From Timema cristinae (lineage: Eukaryota; Arthropoda; Insecta; Phasmatodea; Timematidae): a DNA stretch of 64,000 nucleotides. Shown one piece after another: positions 1-10,813 of the stretch (position 1 is the first letter of the stretch; each line of letters starts with the position of its first letter). The notes beneath the pieces are model-generated. The model was not told where the DNA came from, searched no databases, and was given only the letters and a program-made list of their open reading frames with translations. A program made the translations under genes and the position numbers. The stretch covers positions 50,324,411 to 50,388,410 of the forward strand of contig JBCFYV010009882.1 of NCBI GenBank assembly GCA_039000515.1, in the 5' to 3' direction.

Positions 1-580
1 CCTATATTGATAACATGACATAGAGTATTGCTTATTTAAGACTTTTATCTTTGTAACATCACTATATCAAAATATGTTGTTATTGTTATAATTATTCACT
101 CAAATAGATGGCAAATAAAAAAAAGGCCTATTAAACAGATATTTATCAGGTTTGAAAATTTCAATAAATCATGAAATTCTATCAAATTAACATCTCAAGA
201 GAAACATAGAAAATTTAACCGTAACTTTTTTTTAAATGCTAAATCAGTAATACATTATTTTAATCCTTCTAGAAATAAATAATTTGAAATTAAATCGTTT
301 GAGGTGTGCTCACTATTGGAGCACAGTATGCTACCTTAAAAAGAGTGAGGTGAGCAAAAAAAAACCTCTTTTTAATTGCTGCGCCATCATTTTTTATTAA
401 TTTAAATAAATATATGAGAAAGTAGCAATATTTTGTTTGGGGAATTTTTTTTTTATAAGTGATAGTTTATGTACAGTAAACTTATAATGTTCACTACACA
501 GAAAGCATGAACAAACATCAACCAAGGGATGAGAGGAACTACAAGCCTTAAAACAAGTGACTCCATGGATATCTAGCTTG
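1..580. other. AT-rich non-coding DNA
   Basis: AT-rich sequence with short homopolymers. I see no coding, RNA or repeat signal. Base quality looks good. Confidence 0.5.
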
Positions 581-583
581 TAA

Positions 584-823
584 TTATGTAAATAAAAACT
601 TTTTTTTATCCTCACAGTCTCCAGTGTTAACACTGAGTTTCAAGTAACTTGCTGTTTTTTCTGCTACGTTGAATGAATCGAAGTTGTCTATCATCTCTTG
701 TCTAATTACTGCTGACACACTGATGATGTCCTCTTGTCTCTGATGTGTGCATGTCTCTCTCTTCTTCCTGGAACAGTTTGGCCCCTCTTCCATAGGTGTT
801 GCCCTGGGTTTGGACAGACTCAT
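584..823 (-). CDS. Candidate single exon, unknown product
   Basis: An open minus-strand frame of 79 codons with balanced composition, unlike the low-complexity frames around it. Residues run from an opening MSLSKPRATPMEEG through an acidic and hydroxyl-rich middle to NVAEKTASYLKLSVNTGD. On the minus strand the frame is preceded by a pyrimidine-rich tract ending in GAG, which is a weak acceptor. It could leave through a GT donor (gact/gtgagg) near position 606. I do not recognise the family. It could be an internal or first exon of a minus-strand gene, or a chance frame; nothing next to it supports a gene model. Confidence 0.25.
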   Translation of the reverse strand: MSLSKPRATPMEEGPNCSRKKRETCTHQRQEDIISVSAVIRQEMIDNFDSFNVAEKTASYLKLSVNTGDCEDKKKFLFT

Positions 824-829
824 GCTCGG

Positions 830-1800
830 GAAAATAAAAACAGATTATTAACTTAGCCTAAGTTTTACACAACCTCAGGCTTATGCTCGCCTTTACATTC
901 TGTTATATTATATTGTTTTAATATGTAGGCCTATTTATAATGACTCTAAATAACTTAAACAAAAATCAATAGCCTAGAAAATATGTTTAGGCCTTTAAAA
1001 TAAATTACAATGACAAAACAAAAGCTATCCTAATTAACAAAAATCTATTTTAGATCTACTCCTCTTAAACAGTTGTAACACAGTCTCTAATAAAAATACA
1101 ATAACTTATAACTTGAAGTCTTACCCTGGTATTTATTTAATCAACATTGGAGAAAGACTCGCAAGTAATTTTTATTACACTTCACAGATTTTTTTAGTAT
1201 ACTATAAAAAAATTTAAAACTCGAGGTTTAGCCTAGAGGGCAACACAACACAATTTTGGGGTTAAAAGATTTATTTTATTGTCTTGATACACTTAAATTT
1301 TCGAATAATTTATATCAATCACTGAGAAACACCCACTATTTTATTTTATCACGCTTTTATGTTATATTAGATAAATAATTATTCAAAGATCACTAAAAAA
1401 CCGTTTATTTTCCTAGGATAACACACTCACACACTGAAATAATATTCACAAAATAACACACAGATTACTAAGTAATCGAATTAATATTAAAAAAAGACAC
1501 TGTACTATTCAAATTTGTAATAAAATTATTAACAGGTAGCATAGACACGCCTAAATACAAATCAATAGTACTCAACCATAAAATATAAAGTAAAAGATCC
1601 ATAGTTTTTCACTCAAATCACATTCTAATTTTATTTTCAAAGCAAAACCTATGTGGGTCATAGAATCAATACTTTCACATAAACAGTTCTTTTAAAGACA
1701 CTTTAATTTACTTTACATCCATTACTGTTTCCAGTCTATGGTCTTGGTCAGTTTTTTATTCAAGCATATATTTTCCACTACCGGCTTGCAAGGCCTGGCG
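830..1800. other. AT-rich non-coding DNA
   Basis: Unique-looking AT-rich sequence with scattered aggcct words. I see no gene or repeat. Confidence 0.5.
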
Positions 1801-1817
1801 TAGCTTCGTATGCCTTA

Positions 1818-1950
1818 TCAGGGTGTCTACTGAGTCACGAAAGTCACGAAAAGTTTATTAATTGCAAAAAAAAAAAGTCACAAAAGTTCCTGAAAGGACA
1901 CGAATTTTCAATATTTTGGTCATAAAGTCACGAAAATATCTGTGTTTGAA
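1818..1950. repeat. Short direct-repeat block (agtcacgaaa words)
   Basis: After gggtgtctac, the word agtcacgaaa and variants (agtcacgaaaag, agtcacaaaag, agtcacgaaaat) recur about five times within 130 bp. The same lead word followed by atcgggaaaa-type repeats occurs near 35,095 (gggtgtctaccaaccgggg), so this looks like a dispersed element and not a local microsatellite. Function is unknown; a MITE-like element is possible. Confidence 0.45.
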
Positions 1951-2309
1951 TTTCCCACACATTGTAATAATGCGAACACGTTGAATGTCGATCCACCCAC
2001 TACTCATGCTGCCCGATTATTTTTACCATGATACCAAGGACAAGGTTAACGTCTGCCATCCAGTTTAAGTTTAATGTTGCGTGTGAGTTAATTATGTATA
2101 TATATTTTCTTTATATTATGTTCAACCGTTTATCAAAGGAATTTTGTGGTCAAAAAAAGGTCACCATAAAGTCACTAATTTCGGTTTCTCCAACATCCTT
2201 CTTATACTCTAACTTTAGACTAGGGCAGGCACAACATCCATTCCCCAGATGTTAATTTATCATTATGAAAGGGTAAACCCTCATTTAACCAATTATAAAT
2301 TTTCAGCAA

Positions 2310-2385
2310 TGCCGAAAATCAAACCTAGGACCCTTAGCTCAGTAGGCAGACATGCTACCAACTTAGGCTAAGGTCTTATAAAGAC
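2310..2385 (-). repeat. tRNA-like SINE head (decayed)
   Basis: On the minus strand the segment has an A-box-like word (tagcctaagttgg) and, about 45 bases on, a B-box-like word (ggtttgattt). That is the spacing of a polymerase III internal promoter. The arms do not close into a cloverleaf, so this is better read as a degraded tRNA-derived SINE head than as a tRNA gene. Confidence 0.35.
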
Positions 2386-2629
2386 AATACTACTCTGATT
2401 GATGACCATATATTGTTATTTTCAAAGTGAGATATAAATGTTCTGATGTCATTTTTATTGCTGTTCACAACAAAGTCGATAAACTTTTGTTTAATTTAAC
2501 TTTTTTGGTATATCAGGACATTAATAGGAAAATGATCAAAAAAACATGAATGTAAATATATTTATTTTGGGTATTTATTTACTTCATGTCAAATTGTATG
2601 CAATGAATTTATACATATACTGGTGTTCA

Positions 2630-2905
2630 ACTTGTTGGACTCACATTGAACTTTGTCATCCTTGACTTGGAAGCCAAAGTTTGAATCACTGCCAGGTTCA
2701 TTGGATGTGACTTTATACAACTATTTTCACTAATTTTTCTTATACACACTAATTAAAGTGCATTTCCTCTAAACTACCCTTCTCATCCTTGTCTCTTGAA
2801 TTAAGTAATTTGGTTAAGTCCAGGCTCTAATGACCTCATTGTGTCGACAGGCCTATAACCTTAATAATAATGATGATAACTATAATAATGATAATAATTT
2901 TATGA
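2630..2905 (+). repeat. Possible old tRNA-derived SINE
   Basis: A B-box-like word (agtttgaatcactg) near 2,680 is followed by a body. The segment ends about 200 bp later in an aataataatgatgat-type tail at 2,857-2,905. Head, body and trinucleotide tail resemble the better-preserved SINE copies elsewhere in the window, but the body is too diverged to assign to that family. Confidence 0.3.
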
Positions 2906-2972
2906 TCATAATAATATTACTATGGCTACTTTTTGGCATACTCTTTAGTTTCCTGGTCTTCTTTTTTTTCAG

Positions 2973-3124
2973 AGGTTGCGGTGGTACAGGTACAATTATG
3001 AGTGTCCACAATGCTCTGTATGTTAATGTTATTAATACATTTGGTACTAAGCAACAAAAAGAAAAGTTTCTTCCGGGATACACTGATGGCACCTTTATAG
3101 GCTGTTTTGCCTTAAGTGAACCAG
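2973..3124 (+). CDS. ACADS: Short-chain acyl-CoA dehydrogenase, internal exon
   Basis: The exon encodes the stretch of a mitochondrial short-chain acyl-CoA dehydrogenase that runs from the middle of the N-terminal domain into the FAD-contacting strand. Readable residues include [32 protein letters not shown] and the family signature [10 protein letters not shown]. The enzyme performs the first step of beta-oxidation of short acyl-CoAs, moving electrons from FAD to ETF. A pyrimidine tract ends in cag at 2,972. The exon leaves through ccag/gtaatg at 3,124, in phase 1. The frame is fully open and lies in clean sequence. The call rests on remembered family similarity; SCAD fits better than the medium-chain or isovaleryl paralogues, and the next three exons agree. 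Earlier exons, including the start, are not in the window. Confidence 0.85.
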
Positions 3125-3240
3125 GTAATGTTAATTTTTACTTTTACAATTTCTCAACATCCGCCTTAGTTGAATGCATTTAGAATTTGAGTTTCTAATA
3201 CCTACCAAGTGCCTTTAAATATACTTTTAATTCAAATAAC

Positions 3241-3434
3241 AACTTGTGAATGTGTGGAATGCCAGGCCTCCACCGTGGTTTAGATTCCATGTTAAACTGT
3301 AGGTCCTCCATTTCATCTCACATTCATCCTACCATTACACATTTGCACATGTGTGTATAATCAAAATGGGTAGTAAGATGTGGTGCTAATAATAATAATG
3401 ATGATGATGATTATAATGATTATAATAATACTAC
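3241..3434 (+). repeat. SINE family A, 5'-truncated copy
   Basis: Lies about 115 bp downstream of the first ACADS exon, in the intron. It matches the 3' two thirds of the SINE seen at 24.3, 27.0, 28.7, 29.0, 41.8 and 60.9 kb. Shared words include cttgtgaatg, aatgccaggcctccaccgtgg, attccatgttaaactgtagg and gggtagtaagatgtggtgct. It ends in an (aat)n(gat)n tail. The tRNA-like head is absent. This is the cleanest copy of the body because it sits in high-quality sequence. Confidence 0.8.
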
Positions 3435-3724
3435 CAGTTAAATATGAATTTAATCCCTACTGGTGCAAAAACTGGTGATTTTGTAAAATCAAGGGATAAA
3501 AAGCCATCTATATATTTTAAGGAGGGAATATACATTATGTTTTTTTGATTTAGAAAAAGTCATTTTTTGTGGTTTCTTTTTTGAACATTTTCTTCATATT
3601 TTATATTTATATCTTTGGCATGTTCCCTATGGATATGAAGAAATAGATTTTAAAAAAAGATATGCTAACTGAAGGCTAAAACTCAAAAAATTGACTGAGT
3701 AAAGTGAGGTTCTGTTTTAACTTG

Positions 3725-4075
3725 ACTATTTGGCATTTTGTCTATTTAGATGTCTATTTATCTCTCCGGATATTGATTCTCCAATAACTTTCAACTGCCT
3801 GGATTGATTTTAATTAAATTTGGCAGGGACATTCTTTGAAACTAAGGTGAACAACATATGTATATGGTTTTCGAGCTGGTTAACCATTTTAAGATGGAAT
3901 CTGCTCCAAAATATGTATGTCTGTTCAATAATAATCGTCAAATGTGTTTACTAATTTAAATGAGATTGGACCAGGACATCCTTTGAAGCAAGGCCGAACA
4001 AAGTATGTACACAGTATTTCAAACTTACCATCCATTTAAATTTAGCAGCTGCTCAAAAGGTTGTATGTTTAATAC
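3725..4075. repeat. Two diverged ~146-bp tandem units
   Basis: The stretch acattctttgaaactaagg near 3,830 recurs as acatcctttgaagcaagg near 3,974. Each is followed by a gaacaa word and gtatgta, then a pyrimidine/AT segment and ctgctc near the end of the unit. The spacing is about 146 bp. The units are old, and no coding potential is seen. Confidence 0.45.
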
Positions 4076-4436
4076 CTCATCTCAGGTTATTTGAAATTAT
4101 ATTCTAAGCAATCAATTGAGTATCTAGGACTATTTTTTTTAAAATGTTGACGTATTATGAGACTGACATATTAAACCAAATGAACCATGGTTATTTTATA
4201 TGAATATAATGTACTATTGAACATAGTATTAATTTGTTTTCTATCTAACTTGATCACCAAGGGAAAATATCTAGGTACTTCAAATACAATGATAATTGAT
4301 AGGTAATATTTCAACTTGAAATCCAAAGATTAATCTTAAGACTGTAATAATGATAATAACATTGAAGTAGCGAGGGTTGTTCACCTAACTACTAGTAAAA
4401 TCTCAAAAAATGCTCTAAGATATTTGATTAATTATT

Positions 4437-4441
<5 letters not shown>

Positions 4442-4475
<34 letters not shown>
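4442..4475. repeat. (TA)n microsatellite
   Basis: An uninterrupted TA dinucleotide run of about 33 bases in otherwise AT-rich intron sequence. Confidence 0.9.
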
Positions 4476-4478
<3 letters not shown>

Positions 4479-4849
4479 GTGTATAAAATATATTACTGCA
4501 TAGACCAAAGTCCTTAAAAATCACAATATGGCATCAAAATTTTAATTCTTTTTTTGCCACACACACTGTCATAGTCTCTCCCAAGGTAAATAGATTTCCA
4601 TTAGTTTCTACAATTCTTTATTATGGATTATGGGAGTATGGATGTACCTTTCTTTTAAAAAGAGTTTTATAATGTTTTAATTGACATTATCCCATAATAA
4701 ATGTGAAGTATTTTTTTCTCTTTCATAATGAGGCATGCTTTAATATTGGCCAATTACATTATGAATACAGCCAATTGGGAAATATATTAAGTTTACATGC
4801 ATTTTAGTTTTGTTATTGTCATCTATAGACTATATTTTCGCTGGCTGAT

Positions 4850-6105
4850 TGTATGTCTTTTTTGATGTGAAGCTTAAGGGGAATCGTGTACAACACAAGC
4901 GGAAGCCTTTGTTGTTGAACTTCAAAACATCATTGAAGACGGCAGATACTCACCAAATCAAGTTTTCAATGTTGATGAGACCGGACTGTTTTGGAAACGT
5001 ATGCCTGCCAGAACTTACATTTCACAGGAAGAAAAGACAGCACCAGGTTTTAAAGCTGCGAAAGATCGTGTATCACTGTTGCTAGGTGGGAATGCATCTG
5101 GTGACTACACGATGAAGCCACTCCTGATTGCCAGATCAGAGAATCCACGGGCTTTGAAAGGAAAGATGAAGGAGCACCTTCCTGTTATTTACAAAGCCAA
5201 TAAAAAGGCATGTATAACTGGTGCCATGTTCTGTGAGTGGTTGAAAGTCTATGCAATACCCACGGGGAAGAGGTACACTGCGAAGGAGAATTTAGATTTC
5301 AGAATTATCCTCCTCATTGATAATTCTTTCTCACATCCTCATGACATTCCTGACTTGGATGAGCATGTGAAAATTGTTTTCCTCCCTCCCAATACTATGG
5401 CTCTAATCCAACCAATGGACACAGGTGTAATTGCCACTTTCAAGCGATACTACTTGTGACGTACGCTTGAGCAACTTGTCGCAGCTACAGATGGTGAAGA
5501 CAAGACCAGCCTCAAGGAGTACTGGCGGAGCTACAATCTCTTTAACGCCATCAACAACATACCCATGGCTTGGCAAGAGGTTTCCCATACATGCCTTAAC
5601 GCGGTGTGGCAAAATCTATGGCCTGAATGCGTCACAGATTTTAAAGGATTTGAAGAGATTGTGCCAAGTGCAAACAAAAACCTCCTCAACATTGCTCGTG
5701 AAGCAGTCTTCCAGAATCTGGAAATGGAGGACATAGAAGAGGTGGTGGACGCCGAGATTGAGGAACTCACTAATGAGGAGCTACAAGAGTTGGTCCAAAA
5801 TCCAAGCCCTGAATCTGACAGCGAAGAGGACAAGCCTTCATGCACATTTACTACGAAGAGCATGACTATTGCATTTCACCGCATTCAAGAAGGACTTCAG
5901 ATGTTGGCCGATGAAGACCCTGATGTAGAACGCAGCGCAAGAGTTTACAGGACTGTCACTGACATGTTACCAGGAAATTTACAATGAAAAGAAATGTGCC
6001 GCTAAGCAACCAACTATCCGTGCATTCTTTCAACCAGTGGCCGACATGGTGACACATGAGGGGGATAAGATTATGAGTGGTGAGCCAGTCCCATCCCGAA
6101 ATTAA
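4850..6105 (+). pseudogene. TIGD1-like Tigger transposase, broken
   Basis: The frame encodes the DDE domain of a TIGD1-like transposase. Motifs in order are FNVDETGLFWKRMPARTYIS, GGNASGDY, KPLLIARSENPRALKG, LLIDNSFSHP and FLPPNTMALIQPMDTGVI. The three acidic positions (VDE, LIDN, PMD) are all present. Known intact relatives start with a CENP-B-type helix-turn-helix, which is absent here. Defects visible are a frame change near 4,880, a stop at 5,457-5,459 where relatives have Arg (CGA to TGA, a CpG-type decay), and a frame change near 5,965 after which the tail reads KQPTIRAFFQPV and stops at 6,105. An acidic stretch of about 70 residues (EEVVDAEIEEL...) precedes the tail. Not expected to be functional. 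Confidence 0.85.
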
Positions 6106-6294
6106 ATGTATTCCTGTCCTGAGCTGTTTCCGCGATATGATACTACATGTATTTGTAAGTATTTTGGAGGGCCTTGGAACCTAACTCCTACACTTAACAT
6201 TGATTCTTATGGGAAAGCATAACTTTTATTAAGTCGTTTTCTATCAAGTTGTGTTTCTCAGGAACATAACACAACGTTATAAGAGGATTTACTG
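4850..6294 (+). mobile_element. Tigger/pogo-type DNA transposon remnant
   Basis: A degraded transposase gene is followed by about 190 bp of non-coding sequence. The 3' terminus, read inwards, starts cagtaaatcctcttataac and abuts TA at 6,295-6,296, the target dinucleotide of the Tc1/mariner/pogo superfamily. No matching 5' terminus lies just upstream of 4,850, and the DNA-binding half of the transposase is missing, so the copy is 5'-truncated or its 5' part has decayed. It lies in the first long ACADS intron, in the same orientation as the gene. Confidence 0.75.
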
Positions 6295-6299
6295 TACAG

Positions 6300-7800
6300 T
6301 AATAAAAACTGACTATGATAATTATCTTTAGAATAACATACTTGTTACCCATATCTGTGAGCATGTAGAATAAATGTTAAGCTCGCTTGATCCGGTTTCA
6401 TGGTGATGGGAAGATTTGTGATTGAATCTCAGCTGGGTGTTCTGTTGGTGATTTTACTAAATGGTTTCCCACTCTACCGCTTCTCTAATTTGGGTAAATT
6501 TTCACTCAATTCTAGCTGCCTCATTCTTACAATATTTCCTTTAATTTGGGGATTCTCAACCTTTCTAGGCTTGCAGCATTCTTGTAAGAATGTTTGTAAG
6601 CTTTTTGTTTTTCACATTTATTATTTGTCTTCCAAAGTAAAATATATTGGATTAGCATATTAAACAATTAAGTGTTTTAATTTTCTGATTATTAAACATT
6701 TTTTTTTACTTACTCCCTTACTGAGTTAATTGAAAGATATAAATAACAATAACACTGAATGAAATACAAACATACAGTTATAGAATAAAATAGCTTTGGA
6801 AATCAATAATCTAGCAGACTATCTAACAATGTGAGACCACTACAAATTAATATAAAAAAATGAATAATATGTAGTCATTTAAAGTGAAAACAATTATCTC
6901 ACATCGTGTGCCATGGCATGTGCAATTCAGAGGACCAATTAAAGACAAAACTTTCTTCTGTTTCTTTATTTCATTATTTTGTGGAAATGTACTTGTCTTT
7001 AATCATTTGACCATCCACGCTCTAAATGAACTAGATGCATTCACTTTGTAAACACAATAATTTAATTTATTGACTACTTTATCATATATTTCTTGCTGGC
7101 GCTAATTTTTGATGTTGCTATTTAAAACTCACAAGAGACTTAATTTGATAGTGACTAAGAAGTTGCAGTTTGAATCTTGGCAGTAGAAAGGCATTTCAAA
7201 AGTGTTACTAACTTTTATGCCTATATAGGTAGTATTAGCACTGTGGTAATCAATTATTTCAATGTTGACATTGTTTTCTTTTGTAATAAAAGTTTATAAT
7301 TTAAATTTTGTTTTATTTTCAAATGTTCTCTGGTTCAATTGGTTTAAAAATAGATGGTCCTTTTTCAGTTTTGAATCTGGTAACCCCAACTGAAAGTGTT
7401 TAGCTCTTATGCAAGAATGAGGCTGAATTGGTCATTGGTGTTGAGTGTAAACGTAGTGATGTTGATTTGCTTGCCAAGCGCGGTGATTTGTCCAAGAAGT
7501 GACATCATAACATGAGTGGTACATAAGTGAAGTCCCGCGCACACTCTTGCTGCACTTCTGGCCCACTCGCATTATTTTTTCACTACTAAAACTAATCCAT
7601 TCATATTATTGTGGCACTTTTGGAAATAATACAATTTGTTTACAGGCTAGCATTTTATTTAATCTAAGCCATAAGTTACACTTTGTATAAACAATAATTT
7701 GGCAGGAGTGATTTATGTATGGTGCTTTTCAGATTTAAATAATTGTATAATATTGCTAGTTCTATAAGTCACTACTTTATACATGACTAGGCTTGCAAAA
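6300..7800. other. AT-rich intron sequence
   Basis: No gene or clear repeat. Isolated tRNA B-box-like words (gtgattgaatctc near 6,420; gtttgaatctt near 7,170) may mark very old SINE heads, but no full element can be traced. Confidence 0.4.
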
Positions 7801-7806
7801 TTTAAC

Positions 7807-7965
7807 TACCTGCATGTGTTAGGTTAGATTAGTTAAAGCTATTATTGGTTGGTTAAGAATAGTTTTGAATATTATCTAATGCTTAAATACCTGCATGTGT
7901 TAGGTTAGATTAGCTAAAGATAATATAGGTTGATTAAGAATCGTTTTGAATATTATCAACTGCCC
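7807..7965. repeat. Two-copy 81-bp tandem duplication
   Basis: tacctgcatgtgttaggtta at 7,807 recurs at 7,888. Both copies continue through a gattag(t/c)taaag stretch and ggtt(g/a)attaagaat to gttttgaatattatc. The copies are roughly 90% alike by eye and carry the arthropod-typical word ttaggtta. Confidence 0.8.
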
Positions 7966-8599
7966 CTAATGTGAAAGATGCTGTGAGTTAGATTAGGAGG
8001 GAATGGGCCAGCATTTATACAAGGAAAATACAAAAAATCATACCCTATTGACACCATTCCTAGTGCACACTGCTGGAATTTGAACTGACCTGTTTGTTGT
8101 TATTAATATGATATAGCAAAGCTAGCTCTACTTATAACTAAGATTGTTGAATATATATTGTTAAGATAATAGAAGATTAACTGTTTTTTGAATTTTGAAA
8201 ATTTCTTGGGCACCTCCTTCATGTCTTCTAGTCTCTCATTTTTACTCTTAAGAATGTTCTTCATTATGTAATGTGTCAAAAGTTACTAACTAAACATTTT
8301 AACACGTACAATCGATCAAGCCCTTAGAATGGTGGAAAACTATGAAAACCAGTTCTAATATGTTCTTATAATATGTGCAGATCTTGACTTACTGCAACAT
8401 CAGGAAACACCCTACTCACCAACATGTAAAATTTTCCCAGTGAACGTTGTACATCAGCCTTGGAAGACAACACGAGCTAACTTATAATTCAAAAGTCGGT
8501 GTACGAATAAATGAGTGAGGTTCAAGTCAGGAGAGGCTAGCTGGTTGGCGAGCACTCAGAGTCCGGTGGCACATTATAAAATCATCCTCTCCCCCTTTG

Positions 8600-8760
8600 C
8601 TTTAATTGGAATATTCATGACCAATTCATCTTGACCCAGTTGTATAAATATGAGCTGGTCCTTGGTTCACGTTACCTATATTGTATTCACCACTCGTCGG
8701 AGACACTGCTGCCAGAGACACTCTTAACATTGTAGAGAAGACTGCGATGGTTGTGGCGTC
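8600..8760 (+). promoter_or_regulatory. TATA-type promoter-like segment, possibly of a solo LTR
   Basis: A tataaata box at 8,643-8,650 is followed by a GC-richer tract with the repeated word gagacactgctgccagagac. This stands out from the AT-rich surroundings. It could be the promoter of an LTR remnant or a chance match. No flanking primer-binding site or second LTR was seen, and no coding region follows. Confidence 0.25.
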
Positions 8761-8929
8761 TGAATCACCTCGCCGCATATCGAGCTATGGAGCTTAGCAT
8801 GAGTATAGAGAGACATAGTTGATTATGTCACTGGGCTCTTAAGGCATATTTTCAGTTAGTAGAGCTGGAAGATAATTAATGTAAATGTCCTTAAGTATAT
8901 GTTTTTGTAGATAATTCTTATTTGTTTCC

Positions 8930-9090
8930 CTATGACCTTATGGCATAGTTTATTTTGCTGAACTGTGAGCTCTATTATAAAATATCTATAGGACATAGAA
9001 TATGTATGTCAGTTCTAACGCTTGTCTATGGTCATCAGGCATAGTTTATTATAGTGCGCCATGCGCTCTATCCTTCTACGTCTATAAGTC
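8930..9090. repeat. Diverged ~95-bp direct repeat
   Basis: ctatgaccttatggcatagt at 8,930 is matched by ctatggtcatcaggcatagt at 9,025. Both then read tttatt(t/a)t, a ctgtgagctctat / atgcgctctatc word, and ctata. Old duplication within the promoter-like block. Confidence 0.55.
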
Positions 9091-9399
9091 TTGGTCTCAA
9101 ATATTGGGGTCGTAAACAGACGACTTAAGACTGTTTGACCATGCTGCGACTATAGAATAGCGTAGGAATTAATAATGGAAGATGCCAGTTTATCTATTGC
9201 TTTGTTTCACGACCAAATTGGGCCAGTAACCCACACCAGTATTGTAGGTGTCTAAGTCTCTCTAGACTATTTTGAGGTACACAACCTGTGGAAGGGCTAC
9301 TAGTTTCAGTTGTGGCTTGCAGGGTTATGTTTAGTATGAACGGCCCGTTTGTGGTGCCTATAGAATTGATCAAGTTTGAACTCATTAATTAGTGTTACT

Positions 9400-10100
9400 T
9401 TCCCTGTTGCAGGGTAGCCTTATGTTTATACTATTGATTGCACTGGCAGTACTATTTAGGAAATGTCTGGCCATAGTATTAATTGCTTCTAGATTCCTGG
9501 TGATTAGCCACTGACTAGGTTTAAAGGATCTGTTTCTCATCAAGGAACAAAAGTCACTGTAATTTCTAACTCTATTAGGAGTTGACTCTAACTAGCTAGC
9601 ATATGTTAATTACCACCCTTGTAGCTCCTTTAAAATGAGGACTAAGAATATTTGATTTACCTTCATATGTAAAATTGTATGTTGTAATAGTAAGCCAGAT
9701 TGGCAGGAATAATAAATAGGTTATTCTTTTGAACGGTGTCACTCTGTACAAATGACGTAGTGCCTTTATCCATTTTTCAAAAGGAGTATTAGCAGTAGTC
9801 CTGTTTTAGTGGGCTACGAGTTCTAGTGTTTCCACCTATAACCTACGAGTGCAGTTTGCATGGTGTTCCCAGGTACTTCACACCTGTTTTGAGGTTTTTC
9901 ACACCAATAGTTTTTTATATAACTATTCTACTTATTTATATTTTGACTAATCTTAAACAATGGATTTTTTAAATAATTACAATCGATCTTTTTATATACC
10001 TTCTTTTGTCTTATTTCTTAATTAATACACTAACTTTGTTGATCATGCATATTATTCCTGTACTGTACCTATATCCTATATTGTAGTAAAGGTTGGGTAT
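9400..10100. other. AT-rich intron sequence
   Basis: Clean sequence with no recognisable gene, repeat or RNA. Confidence 0.4.
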
Positions 10101-10129
10101 ATAATAATGGTGCAACTGGGGTTTGGGGT

Positions 10130-10790
10130 GGTCCTTACTCCAGGCACCTCAATCTAAATCTTCCACCACACCAATAAGTAATTTATTCTTCTAGCTTTGG
10201 GAATTTTAAAACCCCTCATTTCCCCAGTTGCCACTTAAAAAGATAAACTATTTAATACTAAAGTGTCTATTTAGGGTGTTCCCTCTACATTCCTGTTAAA
10301 TTTAATTTTCTCTCTTCCCTAACAGGTTTTTTTCATACCCTTTTTTACTTCTTCCTAAGAAAGATTTGAAATTTAAAATGTTCAAACCTCTATGTTAATT
10401 TGGAATAATCCCTAAACCCCTTTGCTAAATTTCAATTCTCTACCACACAAAGACTTTGTCTTTGAATTAGTTTTGGAAATTTTGATCCCTCATTCCACCC
10501 TCTCGCTTCTTCAGTCATTTCTCCAATTTGTTCTATTTTTATTTTATTAGCTGGAGGAGTCCTATCTGCTTGCCAAATTTAAATTTTCTACCCCACCTAA
10601 AAGTGATTTGTTATATACCCTTCCCTGCCCCCATCCCCCTTTTCCTTATATCCTGGTGTCCCATTTAAAATCTTGAAATTATTCTGGTTATTTTAAGTGG
10701 CCCCTTTACCTTCCTTTCGAATTTATTTTTGTACCACACTGAAAATAAATGGTTTCTATTAATTTTGGAAATTGGAGTAGTCTGTTAGTC
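10130..10790. repeat. ~145-bp diverged tandem array, about five units
   Basis: A repeating pattern of pyrimidine-rich block, aaattt(c/a)aattttctaccaca-type word, a-rich block, ttttggaaatt and ccctcatt recurs. Anchor words are ccaccacacc at 10,161, tctctcttccc near 10,310, ctaccacacaaag at 10,440, ctaccccacctaaaag at 10,590 and gtaccacactgaaaat at 10,731. Spacing is 130-150 bp. Pairwise identity is low, so it is old. It directly follows the 3' end of a minus-strand LINE fragment and may derive from its 3' region. Confidence 0.5.
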
Positions 10791-10813
10791 ATTTTGCCCA
10801 CCTCTCTCAACTC

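Noticed and set aside
466..500. 5' terminus of the Tigger element (cagtaaacttataatgttca)
   Set aside because: Resembles the Tigger 3' end, but the ACADS exon at 2.97 kb lies between, so it cannot belong to the same insertion; similarity may be chance.
2028..2255. Small plus-strand gene
   Set aside because: Overlaps the agtcacgaaa repeat neighbourhood, has low-complexity aromatic content and no splice or start context.
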